A DNA stretch of 64,000 bases from Methyloligella solikamskensis. GTDB taxonomy: Bacteria > Pseudomonadota > Alphaproteobacteria > Rhizobiales > Methyloligellaceae. The notes under the pieces were generated by a model, which saw only the letters and a list, made by a program, of their open reading frames with translations, was not told where the DNA came from and did no database searches. The stretch is taken from positions 2,170,001-2,234,000 of the forward strand of contig NZ_JBHTJO010000001.1 of assembly GCF_042676065.1 (NCBI RefSeq), in the 5' to 3' direction. Every line of letters starts with the position of its first letter. Position 1 is the stretch's first letter. The translations under genes and the position numbers were made by a program. Shown in pieces: positions 32,373 through 42,620 of the stretch.

Positions 32373-34454
32373 ATGGCCTCATCGCGCGATCTTTTTGCCA
32401 AGCTGGACGATTCCGACGACACGCCTGAAAGCGCGACGCCCTCGCCTGCCAAATCCAAGGCAAAGGCGAAGCCTGTGAAGGCCGCCGACAAGGCGCCGCG
32501 CGGGACTTCGGCGGAAGACGCCTATAGCGCGGCCGATATCGAGGTCCTCGAAGGGCTTGAGCCCGTTCGCCGTCGGCCGGGTATGTATATCGGCGGCACG
32601 GACGAAGGCGCGCTGCACCATCTCTTCGCCGAGGTGCTCGACAACTCCATGGACGAGGCGGTCGCCGGACACGCCACCAAGATCGACGTCGCGCTCACGG
32701 AAGACGGCTTCTTGAGCGTTTCCGATAACGGCCGCGGCATCCCGGTCGATGCGCACCCGAAGTTCAAGGACAAGTCTGCCCTCGAGGTCATCATGACCAC
32801 GCTGCACGCGGGCGGTAAGTTCAACGCCAAGACCTACGAGACCAGCGGCGGCCTGCACGGCGTCGGCATCTCCGTGGTGAATGCACTGTCCGAGATCCTG
32901 GAGGTCGAGGTCGCGCGGAACCAGAAGCTTTACCGCCAGATCTATGAGCGTGGTTTTCCGCAAGGACCGCTCGCCCAGGTCGGCGAGATCAAGAACCGGC
33001 GTGGCACGAGGGTGCGCTTCAAGCCGGATGAGCAGATCTTCGGCAAGAACGCCCATTTCAAGCCGGGGCGCCTGTTCCGCATGGCCCGCTCCAAGGCCTA
33101 TCTCTTCGGCGGCGTCCGCATCGAATGGTCATGCGACCCTGCCCTGCTGGAGGGCGACACCACCCCGCCGGAGAAGGAGACCTTCCACTTCCCCGGCGGC
33201 CTGAAGGACTTCTTGGAAAGCCGCATCGAGGGCGAGGAGCGCGTGACAAACGAGCTCTTCACCGGCCGGGTCGAGAAGGTCAAAGGCCACGGAACGGTGG
33301 AATGGGCGATCGGCTGGATCGCCGGCTCTGACGGCTTCCTGCAATCCTACTGCAACACCGTGCCGACCCCCGAAGGCGGCACTCATGAGACGGGCTTGCG
33401 GGGAGCGCTCCTGAAGGGCCTGCGGGCTTTCGGCGAGATGGCGGGCCACAAGAAGATGGGGCAGATCACTGCCGACGACATTCTGGGCAGCGCCGGCGCC
33501 ATGCTTTCGGTCTTCATTCGCGAGCCGGAATTCCAGGGCCAGACCAAGGAGAAGCTCTCCAGCCAGGAGGCGACTCGCGTCGTGGAAGGCACGGTGCGCG
33601 ATGCGTTCGACCACTGGTTGACCGGCAATCCGGCCCAGGCCAACCGCCTGATGGATTGGGTGGTCGACCGGGCGGAAGAGCGCCTGCGCCGCCGCAAAGA
33701 GAAAGAGATCAACCGCCAGAGCGCCACGCGGAAGCTGCGCCTGCCCGGCAAGCTCGCCGACTGCTCGTCGCGCTCCAAGGAAGGCACAGAGATCTTCATC
33801 GTGGAGGGCGATTCCGCCGGCGGCTCCGCCAAGCAGGCGCGGGACCGGGCGACGCAAGCCGTGCTGCCTCTTCGCGGTAAGATCCTGAATGTGGCCAATG
33901 CCAGCTCGGCCAAGATGGCGGAGAACCAGCTGCTTTCAGACCTGATCCAAGCGCTGGGCTGTGGCACGGGCACGCGCTTCCGGGTTCAGGATTTGCGCTA
34001 CGACCGCGTGATCGTGATGACGGACGCAGACGTCGACGGGGCCCATATCGCCTCGCTGCTCATCACCTTCTTCTACCGGGAGATGCGCGGGCTGATCGAA
34101 ACCGGACACCTCTATCTCGCGGTGCCGCCGCTCTACCGCATCAGTCAGGGCGGCAAAACGCTCTATGCCCGCGACGACTTCCACAAGGAGCAGCTGCTGG
34201 AGACCGAGTTCACGGCTAAGGGCAAGATCGATGTCGGCCGCTTCAAGGGGTTGGGCGAGATGCTGCCCAGGCAGCTGAAGGAGACCACCATGGATCCGAA
34301 GCGGCGCCTCCTGCTTCGGGTCGAGCTCGACGACGACGAGCGGGTCGTGGTGAGCGATACGGTGGAGCGCCTGATGGGAAATAAGGCGGAGGCGCGGTTC
34401 CAGTTCATCCAAGAACGGGCCGAGTTCGCGACCGCCGAAGATCTCGATATCTAG
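32373..34454 (+). CDS. parE: DNA topoisomerase IV subunit B
   Basis: ATPase subunit of topoisomerase IV (693 aa), which decatenates chromosomes. After a Lys/Ala-rich N-terminal extension of about 50 residues come the GHKL ATPase motifs (EVLDNSMDEAVAGHA; VSDNGRGIPVD; TSGGLHGVGISVVNAL). The Toprim domain follows (EIFIVEGDSAGGSAKQARDR; VIVMTDADVDGAHIASLL). The segment QALGCGTGTRFRVQDLRYD is typical of alphaproteobacterial ParE rather than GyrB. ATG 32373. No partner parC in the window. Confidence 0.93.
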   Translation: MASSRDLFAKLDDSDDTPESATPSPAKSKAKAKPVKAADKAPRGTSAEDAYSAADIEVLEGLEPVRRRPGMYIGGTDEGALHHLFAEVLDNSMDEAVAGHATKIDVALTEDGFLSVSDNGRGIPVDAHPKFKDKSALEVIMTTLHAGGKFNAKTYETSGGLHGVGISVVNALSEILEVEVARNQKLYRQIYERGFPQGPLAQVGEIKNRRGTRVRFKPDEQIFGKNAHFKPGRLFRMARSKAYLFGGVRIEWSCDPALLEGDTTPPEKETFHFPGGLKDFLESRIEGEERVTNELFTGRVEKVKGHGTVEWAIGWIAGSDGFLQSYCNTVPTPEGGTHETGLRGALLKGLRAFGEMAGHKKMGQITADDILGSAGAMLSVFIREPEFQGQTKEKLSSQEATRVVEGTVRDAFDHWLTGNPAQANRLMDWVVDRAEERLRRRKEKEINRQSATRKLRLPGKLADCSSRSKEGTEIFIVEGDSAGGSAKQARDRATQAVLPLRGKILNVANASSAKMAENQLLSDLIQALGCGTGTRFRVQDLRYDRVIVMTDADVDGAHIASLLITFFYREMRGLIETGHLYLAVPPLYRISQGGKTLYARDDFHKEQLLETEFTAKGKIDVGRFKGLGEMLPRQLKETTMDPKRRLLLRVELDDDERVVVSDTVERLMGNKAEARFQFIQERAEFATAEDLDI

Positions 34455-34625
34455 GGCAGATCAGCGCGATCGAGCCGGTTATTCGACGATTGGCTTTGGA
34501 CGAGACACGATTGCCACTTGCGTGGCGAGGTCTTGCCAATTATCTCAGACATTAACGAATTTCATTTTGCGCCTCCCATTTCTCGTTTGATTTTGGTAGG
34601 AACCGCAGAATGTTGCACCAAGACA

Positions 34626-34660
34626 TGCACCTTAAAAAGCAGGGCGTGCATCTTAAAAAG
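34626..34660 (+). repeat. Direct repeat in the leader of the DEAD-box helicase gene
   Basis: TGCACCTTAAAAAG (34626-34639) and TGCATCTTAAAAAG (34647-34660) are 13 of 14 identical and start 21 bases apart, about two helical turns. They lie 51-85 bp before the helicase start. This could be a leader RNA element or regulator sites. Confidence 0.5.
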
Positions 34661-34710
34661 AAAGTAGACCCCGTGTGGCGGAAAACGCTGCGCGGCATCT
34701 TTGCTAGCAT

Positions 34711-36264
34711 ATGAGCTTTGCAGACCTTGGCCTAAGCCCGAAAGTTCTGTCAGCGGTCCAGGCCGCTGGCTACGAGAACGCGACTCCGATTCAGGCGCAA
34801 GCCATCCCCTACGCCATGATGGGCCGGGATGTGCTGGGCATCGCCCAAACGGGCACCGGCAAGACCGCCTCCTTCGTGCTCCCCATGCTGACCAAGCTGG
34901 AGCAAGGACGGGCGCGTGCGCGGATGCCCCGCTCCCTGATCCTGGAGCCGACCCGCGAATTGGCCGCGCAAGTGGCCGACGAGATCGAGGTGCTCGGCAA
35001 GCAGCATAAGCTGACCGTGGCGCTTCTGATCGGCGGCGTTTCCTACGACGAGCAGGACAAGAAGCTGGACCGCGGCGCGGATATCGTGATCGCGACGCCG
35101 GGCCGCCTACTGGATCATTTCCAGCGCGGCAAGCTGCTGCTGAACGGTATTCAGGTGCTGGTGGTCGACGAGGCCGACCGGATGCTCGATATGGGCTTCA
35201 TCCCCGATATCGAGAAGATCTGTAAGCGCCTGCCCTTTACCCGCCAGACCCTGTTCTTCTCGGCCACCATGCCGGCGGAAATCCAGCGGCTGGTGAACAA
35301 CTTCCTGCATCAGCCGGCCCGGGTCGAGGTGGCCCAGCGGTCGTCCGCCGCCACCACCATCAAGCAGCGCCTGGCGAAGGCGCCGGTGGAGGCCAAGGGC
35401 AAGCGCGAGGTGCTCCGGGAGCTGATGCGCGCGGAGAACGTCAAGAACGCCATCATCTTCTGCAATCGCAAGAAGGATGTCGGCGTCGTGCTGCGTTCCC
35501 TTCAGCGCCACGGCTTCAATGCCGGCGGTCTGCATGGCGATATGGACCAGCGGGCGCGTAGCGCGACCCTCGAAGGCTTCCGCGACGGCTCGATCACGTT
35601 CCTGGCGGCCAGCGACGTCGCCGCCCGCGGGCTCGACATTCCCGATGTGAGCCACGTCTTCAATTACGACGTGCCGGTTCACCCGGAAGACTATGTGCAC
35701 CGCATCGGCCGTACCGGCCGCGCTGGCAAGGAAGGCTTTGCCGCCACCCTGGTCACGCCGAAAGAGATCAAGGCCATCAAGGCCATCGAGAAGATGATGG
35801 ACCAGGAGATCCCCTGGCTCGACGGGGAAGGCCTGAAGACCGACGCGGTCGAAGAGGCGCAGTCCGACGAGGACAAGGGCGGACGGCGGCGCGGCGGCCG
35901 CGGTGGACGCTCGCGGGGCGGCGCAAAGAAGTCTGCCGGCGGTGAAAAGCCGGCCGAGGCGAACGCGGAACCCGCGAAGTCCGAGGCGAAGCCCGAGGAT
36001 GCGAAGCCGGAGAGCAAGGCCGCAGACGAGCAGCCCAAGGGCAAAGCCGCAACGCCCGCGGACAAGGACGACAAGCCGAAGAAGGGCAAGGGCGCCAAGC
36101 CGTCCAGATCGGCGAAGTCCGACAAGGGCTCAAGGGACGATAAGAGCTCTCGGGATGATAAGAGTTCTCGGGGCGACAAGAAGAAGGGCGGCGACAAGGA
36201 GAAGGTCCGCGGCATGGGCGACCACGTCCCGGCCTTCATGATGCGCTCCGTCCGGCCCGACTAG
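34711..36264 (+). CDS. DEAD-box RNA helicase
   Basis: 517-residue ATP-dependent RNA helicase, RhlE/CsdA-like. All core motifs are present: Q motif (YENATPIQAQAIP), AQTGTGKTASF, PTRELAAQV, VVDEADRMLDMGF, SAT, and HRIGRTGRAG. From about residue 390 the chain becomes a basic, disordered tail rich in K, G, R, D and S, with DDKSSRDDKSSRGDKKKGG repeats near the end. Such tails usually bind RNA. The 257-bp upstream gap holds direct repeats. ATG 34711 has only a weak ribosome site. Confidence 0.92.
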   Translation: MSFADLGLSPKVLSAVQAAGYENATPIQAQAIPYAMMGRDVLGIAQTGTGKTASFVLPMLTKLEQGRARARMPRSLILEPTRELAAQVADEIEVLGKQHKLTVALLIGGVSYDEQDKKLDRGADIVIATPGRLLDHFQRGKLLLNGIQVLVVDEADRMLDMGFIPDIEKICKRLPFTRQTLFFSATMPAEIQRLVNNFLHQPARVEVAQRSSAATTIKQRLAKAPVEAKGKREVLRELMRAENVKNAIIFCNRKKDVGVVLRSLQRHGFNAGGLHGDMDQRARSATLEGFRDGSITFLAASDVAARGLDIPDVSHVFNYDVPVHPEDYVHRIGRTGRAGKEGFAATLVTPKEIKAIKAIEKMMDQEIPWLDGEGLKTDAVEEAQSDEDKGGRRRGGRGGRSRGGAKKSAGGEKPAEANAEPAKSEAKPEDAKPESKAADEQPKGKAATPADKDDKPKKGKGAKPSRSAKSDKGSRDDKSSRDDKSSRGDKKKGGDKEKVRGMGDHVPAFMMRSVRPD

Positions 36265-36300
36265 GGCGCCTCTCCCCTTAGACTTCTCCCACCTAGCTGA

Positions 36301-36470
36301 TGTCATCGCTGGGCTTGACCTGGCAGCCACAACTTCCGTCGTCATGCCCGGACTTGATCCGGGCATCCACGCCGTTTCATTCGTCTTGCTCATAGGATGA
36401 GTGGGAACGCCATCATGCGCTGCACGGCAACAGCATTGATTGCCGGGTCAAGCCCGGCAATGACGCTCGT
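36301..36470. repeat. Cluster of REP-like palindromes (BIME-like)
   Basis: Two 9-bp stems with loop CTTGA or its complement TCAAG are in opposite orientation: 36344-36366 (ATGCCCGGA arm) and 36439-36461 (ATTGCCGGG arm). A weaker third copy lies at about 36304-36326. They fill the space between the convergent helicase and sufA genes and may act as a transcription terminator or mRNA stabiliser. Confidence 0.75.
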
Positions 36471-36482
36471 AGATGGGAGACT

Positions 36483-36884
36483 CTAAGACGCGCGGTGGGT
36501 GGGCTCGAAGCCCCGACGCGCCGCCTCGGCGGCCGGCGTCAGCTCGACGGATTCGCCGCAGCCGCAAGCGCTCGTCTGGTTCGGATTGTTGAACACGAAG
36601 CCGGAGGTCAGCCGGTCGGTGCGGTAGTCCATCTCCGTGCCGAGCAGGAAGAGTACGGCCTTCGGGTCGATCAGAAGCTTCACGCCCTTATCCTCGACCA
36701 CCTCATCCATGGGATCGGCGTTTTCCGCGTATTCCATGGTGTATTCCATGCCCGCGCAGCCGCCATTCTTCACGCCGATGCGCAAACCGGCGATGGGCTT
36801 CTCGGACCGGGACATCAGCGTGCGGACACGCTCAGCAGCGGCCTCGGAGAGGGTCATAACTTTTGGTCGGGGTCTCATGCTCAT
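36483..36884 (-). CDS. sufA: Iron-sulfur carrier SufA (A-type)
   Basis: A-type carrier (IscA/SufA/HesB family, 133 aa) that receives Fe-S clusters and delivers them. The three conserved cysteines are visible: GGCAGMEYTMEY and the C-terminal SACGCGES. Last gene of the suf operon, 49 bp after sufT. The start is uncertain: ATG 36884 is used, ATG 36878 is close by, and a TTG at 36920 would add 12 residues. Confidence 0.9.
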   Translation of the reverse strand: MSMRPRPKVMTLSEAAAERVRTLMSRSEKPIAGLRIGVKNGGCAGMEYTMEYAENADPMDEVVEDKGVKLLIDPKAVLFLLGTEMDYRTDRLTSGFVFNNPNQTSACGCGESVELTPAAEAARRGFEPTHRAS

Positions 36885-36932
36885 GTGGTCCAGATAAGAT
36901 GTAAGGGGGCGCTCTTTCAAGCCTTGCGCGGC

Positions 36933-37421
36933 TTAGAACATATTGAGCGCGACCTTCGCCTCTTCGCTCATCATGCTCATATCCCAGGGCGGATCGAACA
37001 CCAGGTTCACATTGACCTGGCCCACGCCGGGGACGGATGCGATGGCATTCTCCACCCAGATCGGCATTTCGCCGGCCACCGGGCAGCCTGGCGCCGTCAG
37101 GGTCATCTCCGCCTCGACATTGCGGTTCTCGTCGATATCGACACGATAGATGAGGCCCAGCTCGTAGATATCGACCGGGATTTCGGGATCGTAGACGGTC
37201 TTCAGCGCCGCCACGAGATCCTGGGTCATGCGCTCGACCTCCGAAGGATCGAGATCCGCATGGGCATGGGTAATGCCCTCCTCGACCGCCTCGGCGCTAT
37301 CGCTCTCGGCAGCTTCGGATGCGGCAGGCGCCGCGGCTTGCGTGCCACTCTCGGCAGCCTCCTCGATCTCGGCCTGCTTATTCTCGTCGTCCATGGTGCT
37401 GCTCGTGGTGGTGTCAGTCAT
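36933..37421 (-). CDS. sufT: SufT/MIP18 (DUF59) protein
   Basis: 162 residues. The C-terminal 105 form a DUF59 (MIP18-like) domain that helps Fe-S maturation: ALKTVYDPEIPVDIYELGLI, LTAPGCPVAGEMP and NVNLVFDPPWDMSMMSEEA. The N-terminal 55 residues are acidic and Ala/Glu/Ser-rich, probably disordered, and absent from minimal homologues. It lies 41 bp after sufS. Confidence 0.88.
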   Translation of the reverse strand: MTDTTTSSTMDDENKQAEIEEAAESGTQAAAPAASEAAESDSAEAVEEGITHAHADLDPSEVERMTQDLVAALKTVYDPEIPVDIYELGLIYRVDIDENRNVEAEMTLTAPGCPVAGEMPIWVENAIASVPGVGQVNVNLVFDPPWDMSMMSEEAKVALNMF

Positions 37422-37462
37422 GGTTATGATCCTCGGGCGAACGGACTAGGCAAACATCTGCA

Positions 37463-38731
37463 TTATGCAAACATCTCGTGGGCCTTCTTGAGACCCAAGA
37501 CCAGCGCGTCCACCTCTTCCAAGCTATTATACATGGCGAATGAGGCACGGCATGTCGAGGTTACACCCAGCCGCGCCAGAAGCGGCTCGGCGCAATGGGT
37601 GCCTGCCCGGACCGCGACGCCATAGCGGTCCAGAATGGTCGAGACGTCGTGGGCGTGGGCCCCGTCCATCTCAAACGAGATGATGCCGCCGCGATTCTTA
37701 GCGTTGCCGAAGACACGCAGCCAGTTCAGCCCGGCAAGCTGCTCCAGGGCGTATTCGGTCATCTTGGCTTCGTGCTCGGCGATTTTCTCGCGGCCGACGC
37801 CTTCCACGTAATCGATAGCTGCCGCCAGCCCTATGGCTTGCGCGATGGGGGGCGTGCCCGCTTCGAAGCGATGCGGCGGTGTGGCGTAGGTAATCTCATC
37901 TTCTTTGACGTAGCCGATCATCTCACCGCCGCCCTTGAAGGGCCGCATCTTCTCAAGCAGCTCTTTCTTGCCGTAGAGCACGCCGATTCCGGTCGGCCCG
38001 TAGAGCTTATGGCCGGTGAAAGTGTAGAAGTCGACGTCGAGCTCCTGCACGTCCACCGGCAGGTGAACGGCGGCTTGCGCCCCATCCAGCAGCACCGGGA
38101 TGCCCTTCGCATGGGCGATCTCGATGGCCTCCTTCACCGGGACCACGGTGCCCAGCACGTTGGACATATGAGTCAGCGCGACCATCTTTGTGCGGGGGGT
38201 GAGGAGCTTCTCGAACTCGTCGAGCAAGAACTCGCCATCCTCAGAGATGGGCGCCCATTTCAGCACCGCCCCCTGGCGCTCACGCAGGAAATGCCACGGC
38301 ACGATATTGGAGTGGTGCTCCATGACGGAGAGGACGATCTCATCCCCCTCCCCGATCTCCGCGCCGTAGGAATTGGCGACCAGATTGATGGCGTCGGTCG
38401 CGTTGGCCGTGAAGATGATCTCTTCCTCGGCCTTGGCATTGAGGAAGCGCTGAACGGTCTGGCGCGCCTCTTCGTAGTTGGCGGTGGCCAAGTTGCTCAG
38501 ATAATGCAGGCCGCGATGGACGTTGGCGTATTCGGCGCCATAGGCGCGCTGCACCGCCTCCAGAACCTGCGTCGGCTTCTGAGCCGAGGCGCCGTTGTCG
38601 AAATAGACCAGCGGCTTGCCGTGGACCTGCGTCTGCAGGATCGGAAAGTCGGCGCGGATCTTGTCGATATCGAAGGCAGGAGCCCTCGCGACCGCGACGT
38701 CGTCTCCGGCCTTGTTCGCCACCTTGTCCAT
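37463..38731 (-). CDS. sufS: Cysteine desulfurase SufS
   Basis: PLP-dependent enzyme (422 aa) that takes sulfur from cysteine for cluster assembly by SufBCD. The PLP lysine is in YTFTGHKLYGPTGIGVLYG. The active cysteine is in GVTSTCRASFAMYN, the group II SufS pattern, following RAGTHCAEPLL. A stretch of about 25 residues precedes the fold. ATG 38731, 10 bp after sufD. This is the second cysteine desulfurase in the operon. Confidence 0.94.
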   Translation of the reverse strand: MDKVANKAGDDVAVARAPAFDIDKIRADFPILQTQVHGKPLVYFDNGASAQKPTQVLEAVQRAYGAEYANVHRGLHYLSNLATANYEEARQTVQRFLNAKAEEEIIFTANATDAINLVANSYGAEIGEGDEIVLSVMEHHSNIVPWHFLRERQGAVLKWAPISEDGEFLLDEFEKLLTPRTKMVALTHMSNVLGTVVPVKEAIEIAHAKGIPVLLDGAQAAVHLPVDVQELDVDFYTFTGHKLYGPTGIGVLYGKKELLEKMRPFKGGGEMIGYVKEDEITYATPPHRFEAGTPPIAQAIGLAAAIDYVEGVGREKIAEHEAKMTEYALEQLAGLNWLRVFGNAKNRGGIISFEMDGAHAHDVSTILDRYGVAVRAGTHCAEPLLARLGVTSTCRASFAMYNSLEEVDALVLGLKKAHEMFA

Positions 38732-38741
38732 AAATGAACCT

Positions 38742-40139
38742 CTAATCGAGTTTCACGCCCAGCCAGTCGGCCGTGACACCGGTCAGCGCATCGCGCAGCG
38801 GTTCGTGATCGATCTGCTCCAGGGCCTCACCGACAAACGCCTGCACCAGCAGGGCGCGAGCCTGGGGCTCCGGAATGCCGCGGGCCTCCAGATAGAACAG
38901 CAGATCGTCGTCGATCTGGCCCGAGGTTGCGCCGTGGCCGCAGACCACGTCGTCGGCAAAGATCTCAAGCTCCGGCTTGGTGTCGAACTCCGCGCCCTCG
39001 GAGAGCAGCAGGGCCTGGCCCATCTGCTTGCCGTCGGTCTTCTGGGCGTCGCGGGCAACGATCACCTTGGCCTGGAAGACGCCGCGAGACTCATCGTCCA
39101 GCACCGCCTTGTAGAGCTCCCGGCTCGTGCAGTGAGGCACCAGATGCTCGACCACCATGGTGGTGTCGGAATGCTGGCGGTCCTTCAGCATCGAGGCGGC
39201 GCTGAAATTCATCACCGCGCCCTCGCCTTCGAAAAACACGCGCACGTCGTTGCGGGCGAGATCGCCGCCATTGGTGTACTGAAACCCGTCGTAGCGGACG
39301 TTCTCGTGCAAGGTCAGCAGCCAGTTGGAGAGGTGGAAGGCCTCGTCCTCCTCGCGCTGGATCTTGGTGTGCTCGATATGGCTGTCGGCGCCGGCGACGA
39401 GCTGGGTCAGCGCATTGCGCTGGAGGCCACGGCCGCCGAGACCCGCATAGCTCTCGATCAGGTTCAGGCTCGCGCCCTTGCCGGTGATCACAATCAGCCG
39501 GGTCACGGAGCCGACCGGCTCGCCGGAGCCATCCAGATGGATGACATGAACCGGCTTATCGAGGGAGATGCCGTCGCCCAGGCGCAGCACTGCGCCGCCC
39601 GACATAAGCGCCATGTTCAAGGCGATGATGGGATCGGGACCTGCCCCGCTGCGGCCCGTAGGCCGGGCGGCCTCGAAGCCTGAGCGCTGCTCGCCGGTCT
39701 CGGCCAGGAGCGGCTCAAGATCATCGGGGAGATGCTCCAGTGTCTCGGCGAGGGAGCGCAGCTCGGCGCCCGCCTTCTTCAGAGCCTGAACGTCGGACAG
39801 CTCTGAGCGGAACTCGCCTTCGGCGATGACGACCCGATAGGCATCCATGTTCGCGATCCTGGGCCCGAGCGCTTTTTCGATCTCCGACTGTTCGATGGGG
39901 CCACCGCTCGGCCGCACCATGGGGAAGGCTTCGCCCAGGCGGTTGCGCAGGTCGGTGTATTTCCACGCCTCGATACGCCGATGCGGCAGACCGAGAGAGC
40001 CGTAGCGCTCGATTGCCTTGGCCCGCAGCTTGGCGACCTTCTCATTTTGTGCGCCCGGCAGCGCTTCCTGCAGCGCTGCGAAGCTGTCGAGCATTCCCTG
40101 CTCGACCTCGGAGCGAAACTGTTGAACCGGCAGATCCAT
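38742..40139 (-). CDS. sufD: Fe-S assembly scaffold protein SufD
   Basis: 465 residues; forms the SufBC2D scaffold with SufB and SufC. The beta-helix core includes GADSHIEHTKIQREEDEAFH, and the C-terminal domain VVCGHGATSGQIDDDLLFYL carries the His of the SufBD family. Located 36 bp after sufC and 10 bp before sufS. ATG 40139. Confidence 0.94.
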   Translation of the reverse strand: MDLPVQQFRSEVEQGMLDSFAALQEALPGAQNEKVAKLRAKAIERYGSLGLPHRRIEAWKYTDLRNRLGEAFPMVRPSGGPIEQSEIEKALGPRIANMDAYRVVIAEGEFRSELSDVQALKKAGAELRSLAETLEHLPDDLEPLLAETGEQRSGFEAARPTGRSGAGPDPIIALNMALMSGGAVLRLGDGISLDKPVHVIHLDGSGEPVGSVTRLIVITGKGASLNLIESYAGLGGRGLQRNALTQLVAGADSHIEHTKIQREEDEAFHLSNWLLTLHENVRYDGFQYTNGGDLARNDVRVFFEGEGAVMNFSAASMLKDRQHSDTTMVVEHLVPHCTSRELYKAVLDDESRGVFQAKVIVARDAQKTDGKQMGQALLLSEGAEFDTKPELEIFADDVVCGHGATSGQIDDDLLFYLEARGIPEPQARALLVQAFVGEALEQIDHEPLRDALTGVTADWLGVKLD

Positions 40140-40175
40140 TACAAATTCCCTGTTGGCGGATGATCGCGGCTGCGC

Positions 40176-40925
40176 TTACGCGGCCTTGCCGCCGAACTCC
40201 GCATAACCCGTCTCTTCAAGCTCGAGGGCCAGGTCGGCGTCGCCGGAGCGGACGACCTTGCCGTCGGCCATGACATGGACGCGGTCCGGAACGATGTGGT
40301 TCAGGAGCCGCTGATAATGGGTGATGACGAGCATGGAGCGTTCCGGCGAGCGGAGCGCGTTCACGCCGTCGGCCACAATGCGCAGGGCATCGATGTCGAG
40401 GCCGGAATCCGTCTCGTCCAGCACGCAGAGGCTGGGCTCGAGCAGCGCCATCTGAAGGATCTCGTTGCGCTTCTTTTCGCCGCCGGAGAAACCGACATTG
40501 AGGGGGCGCTTGAGCATCTCAGGATTGATCTGAAGCTCGTTGGCCTTTTCGCGCACCACCTTGATGAATTCCGGCGTGGAGTACTCCTCTTTCCCGCGCG
40601 CCTTGCGGACGGCATTCACCGCGGTGCGCAGGAAGGTCATGGTGGCCACGCCAGGGATCTCCATGGGGTACTGGAATGCCAGGAAAACGCCGGAGGCGGC
40701 CCGCTCGTCGGGATCCATCTCCAGGATCTCCTCGCCGTTCCACTTAACCGAGCCTTCGGTGACCTCGTAGTTCTCGTTCCCCGCCAGCACATAGGCGAGC
40801 GTGGACTTGCCCGACCCGTTCGGGCCCATGATGGCGTGCACCTCGCCCGTGGGGATCGTCAGGTCGAGGCCCTTGAGGATTTCCTTCTCCTCGATCCGGG
40901 CGTGCAGGTTCTTGATCTCAAGCAT
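40176..40925 (-). CDS. sufC: ABC-type ATPase SufC
   Basis: Cytosolic ATPase of the SufBC2D scaffold (249 aa). Walker A is GPNGSGKSTLAYVLAG, the signature loop is GFSGGEKKRNEILQ, and Walker B is LCVLDETDSGLDIDAL. The start is ATG 40925 (MLEIKNLHARIEEKEILKGL). The frame continues open to 41027, but that stretch is encoded by REP-like repeats and is not part of the protein. Confidence 0.96.
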   Translation of the reverse strand: MLEIKNLHARIEEKEILKGLDLTIPTGEVHAIMGPNGSGKSTLAYVLAGNENYEVTEGSVKWNGEEILEMDPDERAASGVFLAFQYPMEIPGVATMTFLRTAVNAVRKARGKEEYSTPEFIKVVREKANELQINPEMLKRPLNVGFSGGEKKRNEILQMALLEPSLCVLDETDSGLDIDALRIVADGVNALRSPERSMLVITHYQRLLNHIVPDRVHVMADGKVVRSGDADLALELEETGYAEFGGKAA

Positions 40926-40945
40926 TCGTTCGTTCCCTGTTGCTC

Positions 40946-41030
40946 GTCGTGGCCGGGCTTTGTCGCGGCCATCCACATGTGGCCTCGCGTCATGCGGCCA
41001 GTGGATGCCCGGCACAAGGCCGGGCATGAC
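40946..41030. repeat. REP-like palindrome pair between sufB and sufC
   Basis: ATGCCCGGC and GCCGGGCAT pair (41005-41027) around ACAAG. An opposite, weaker copy with arms TGGCCG/CGGCCA lies at 40950-40971. They share the CCGGG..CTTTG-type core with the elements at 36.3 kb and sit inside the suf operon. Confidence 0.75.
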
Positions 41031-41051
41031 GTATAAACGTATCGCTTCGTC

Positions 41052-42542
<1,491 letters not shown>

Positions 42543-42620
42543 GTCTGTTCCTCGAACTTGTCTCGATCGAACTAGCCTCTATCGGCCTCTTTGGTTCTTT
42601 GTCCGCTTCTCTTCTAACGC

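Noticed and set aside
40926..41027. N-terminal extension of SufC
   Set aside because: Encoded by REP-like palindromes; SufC homologues begin at MLEIKNL.
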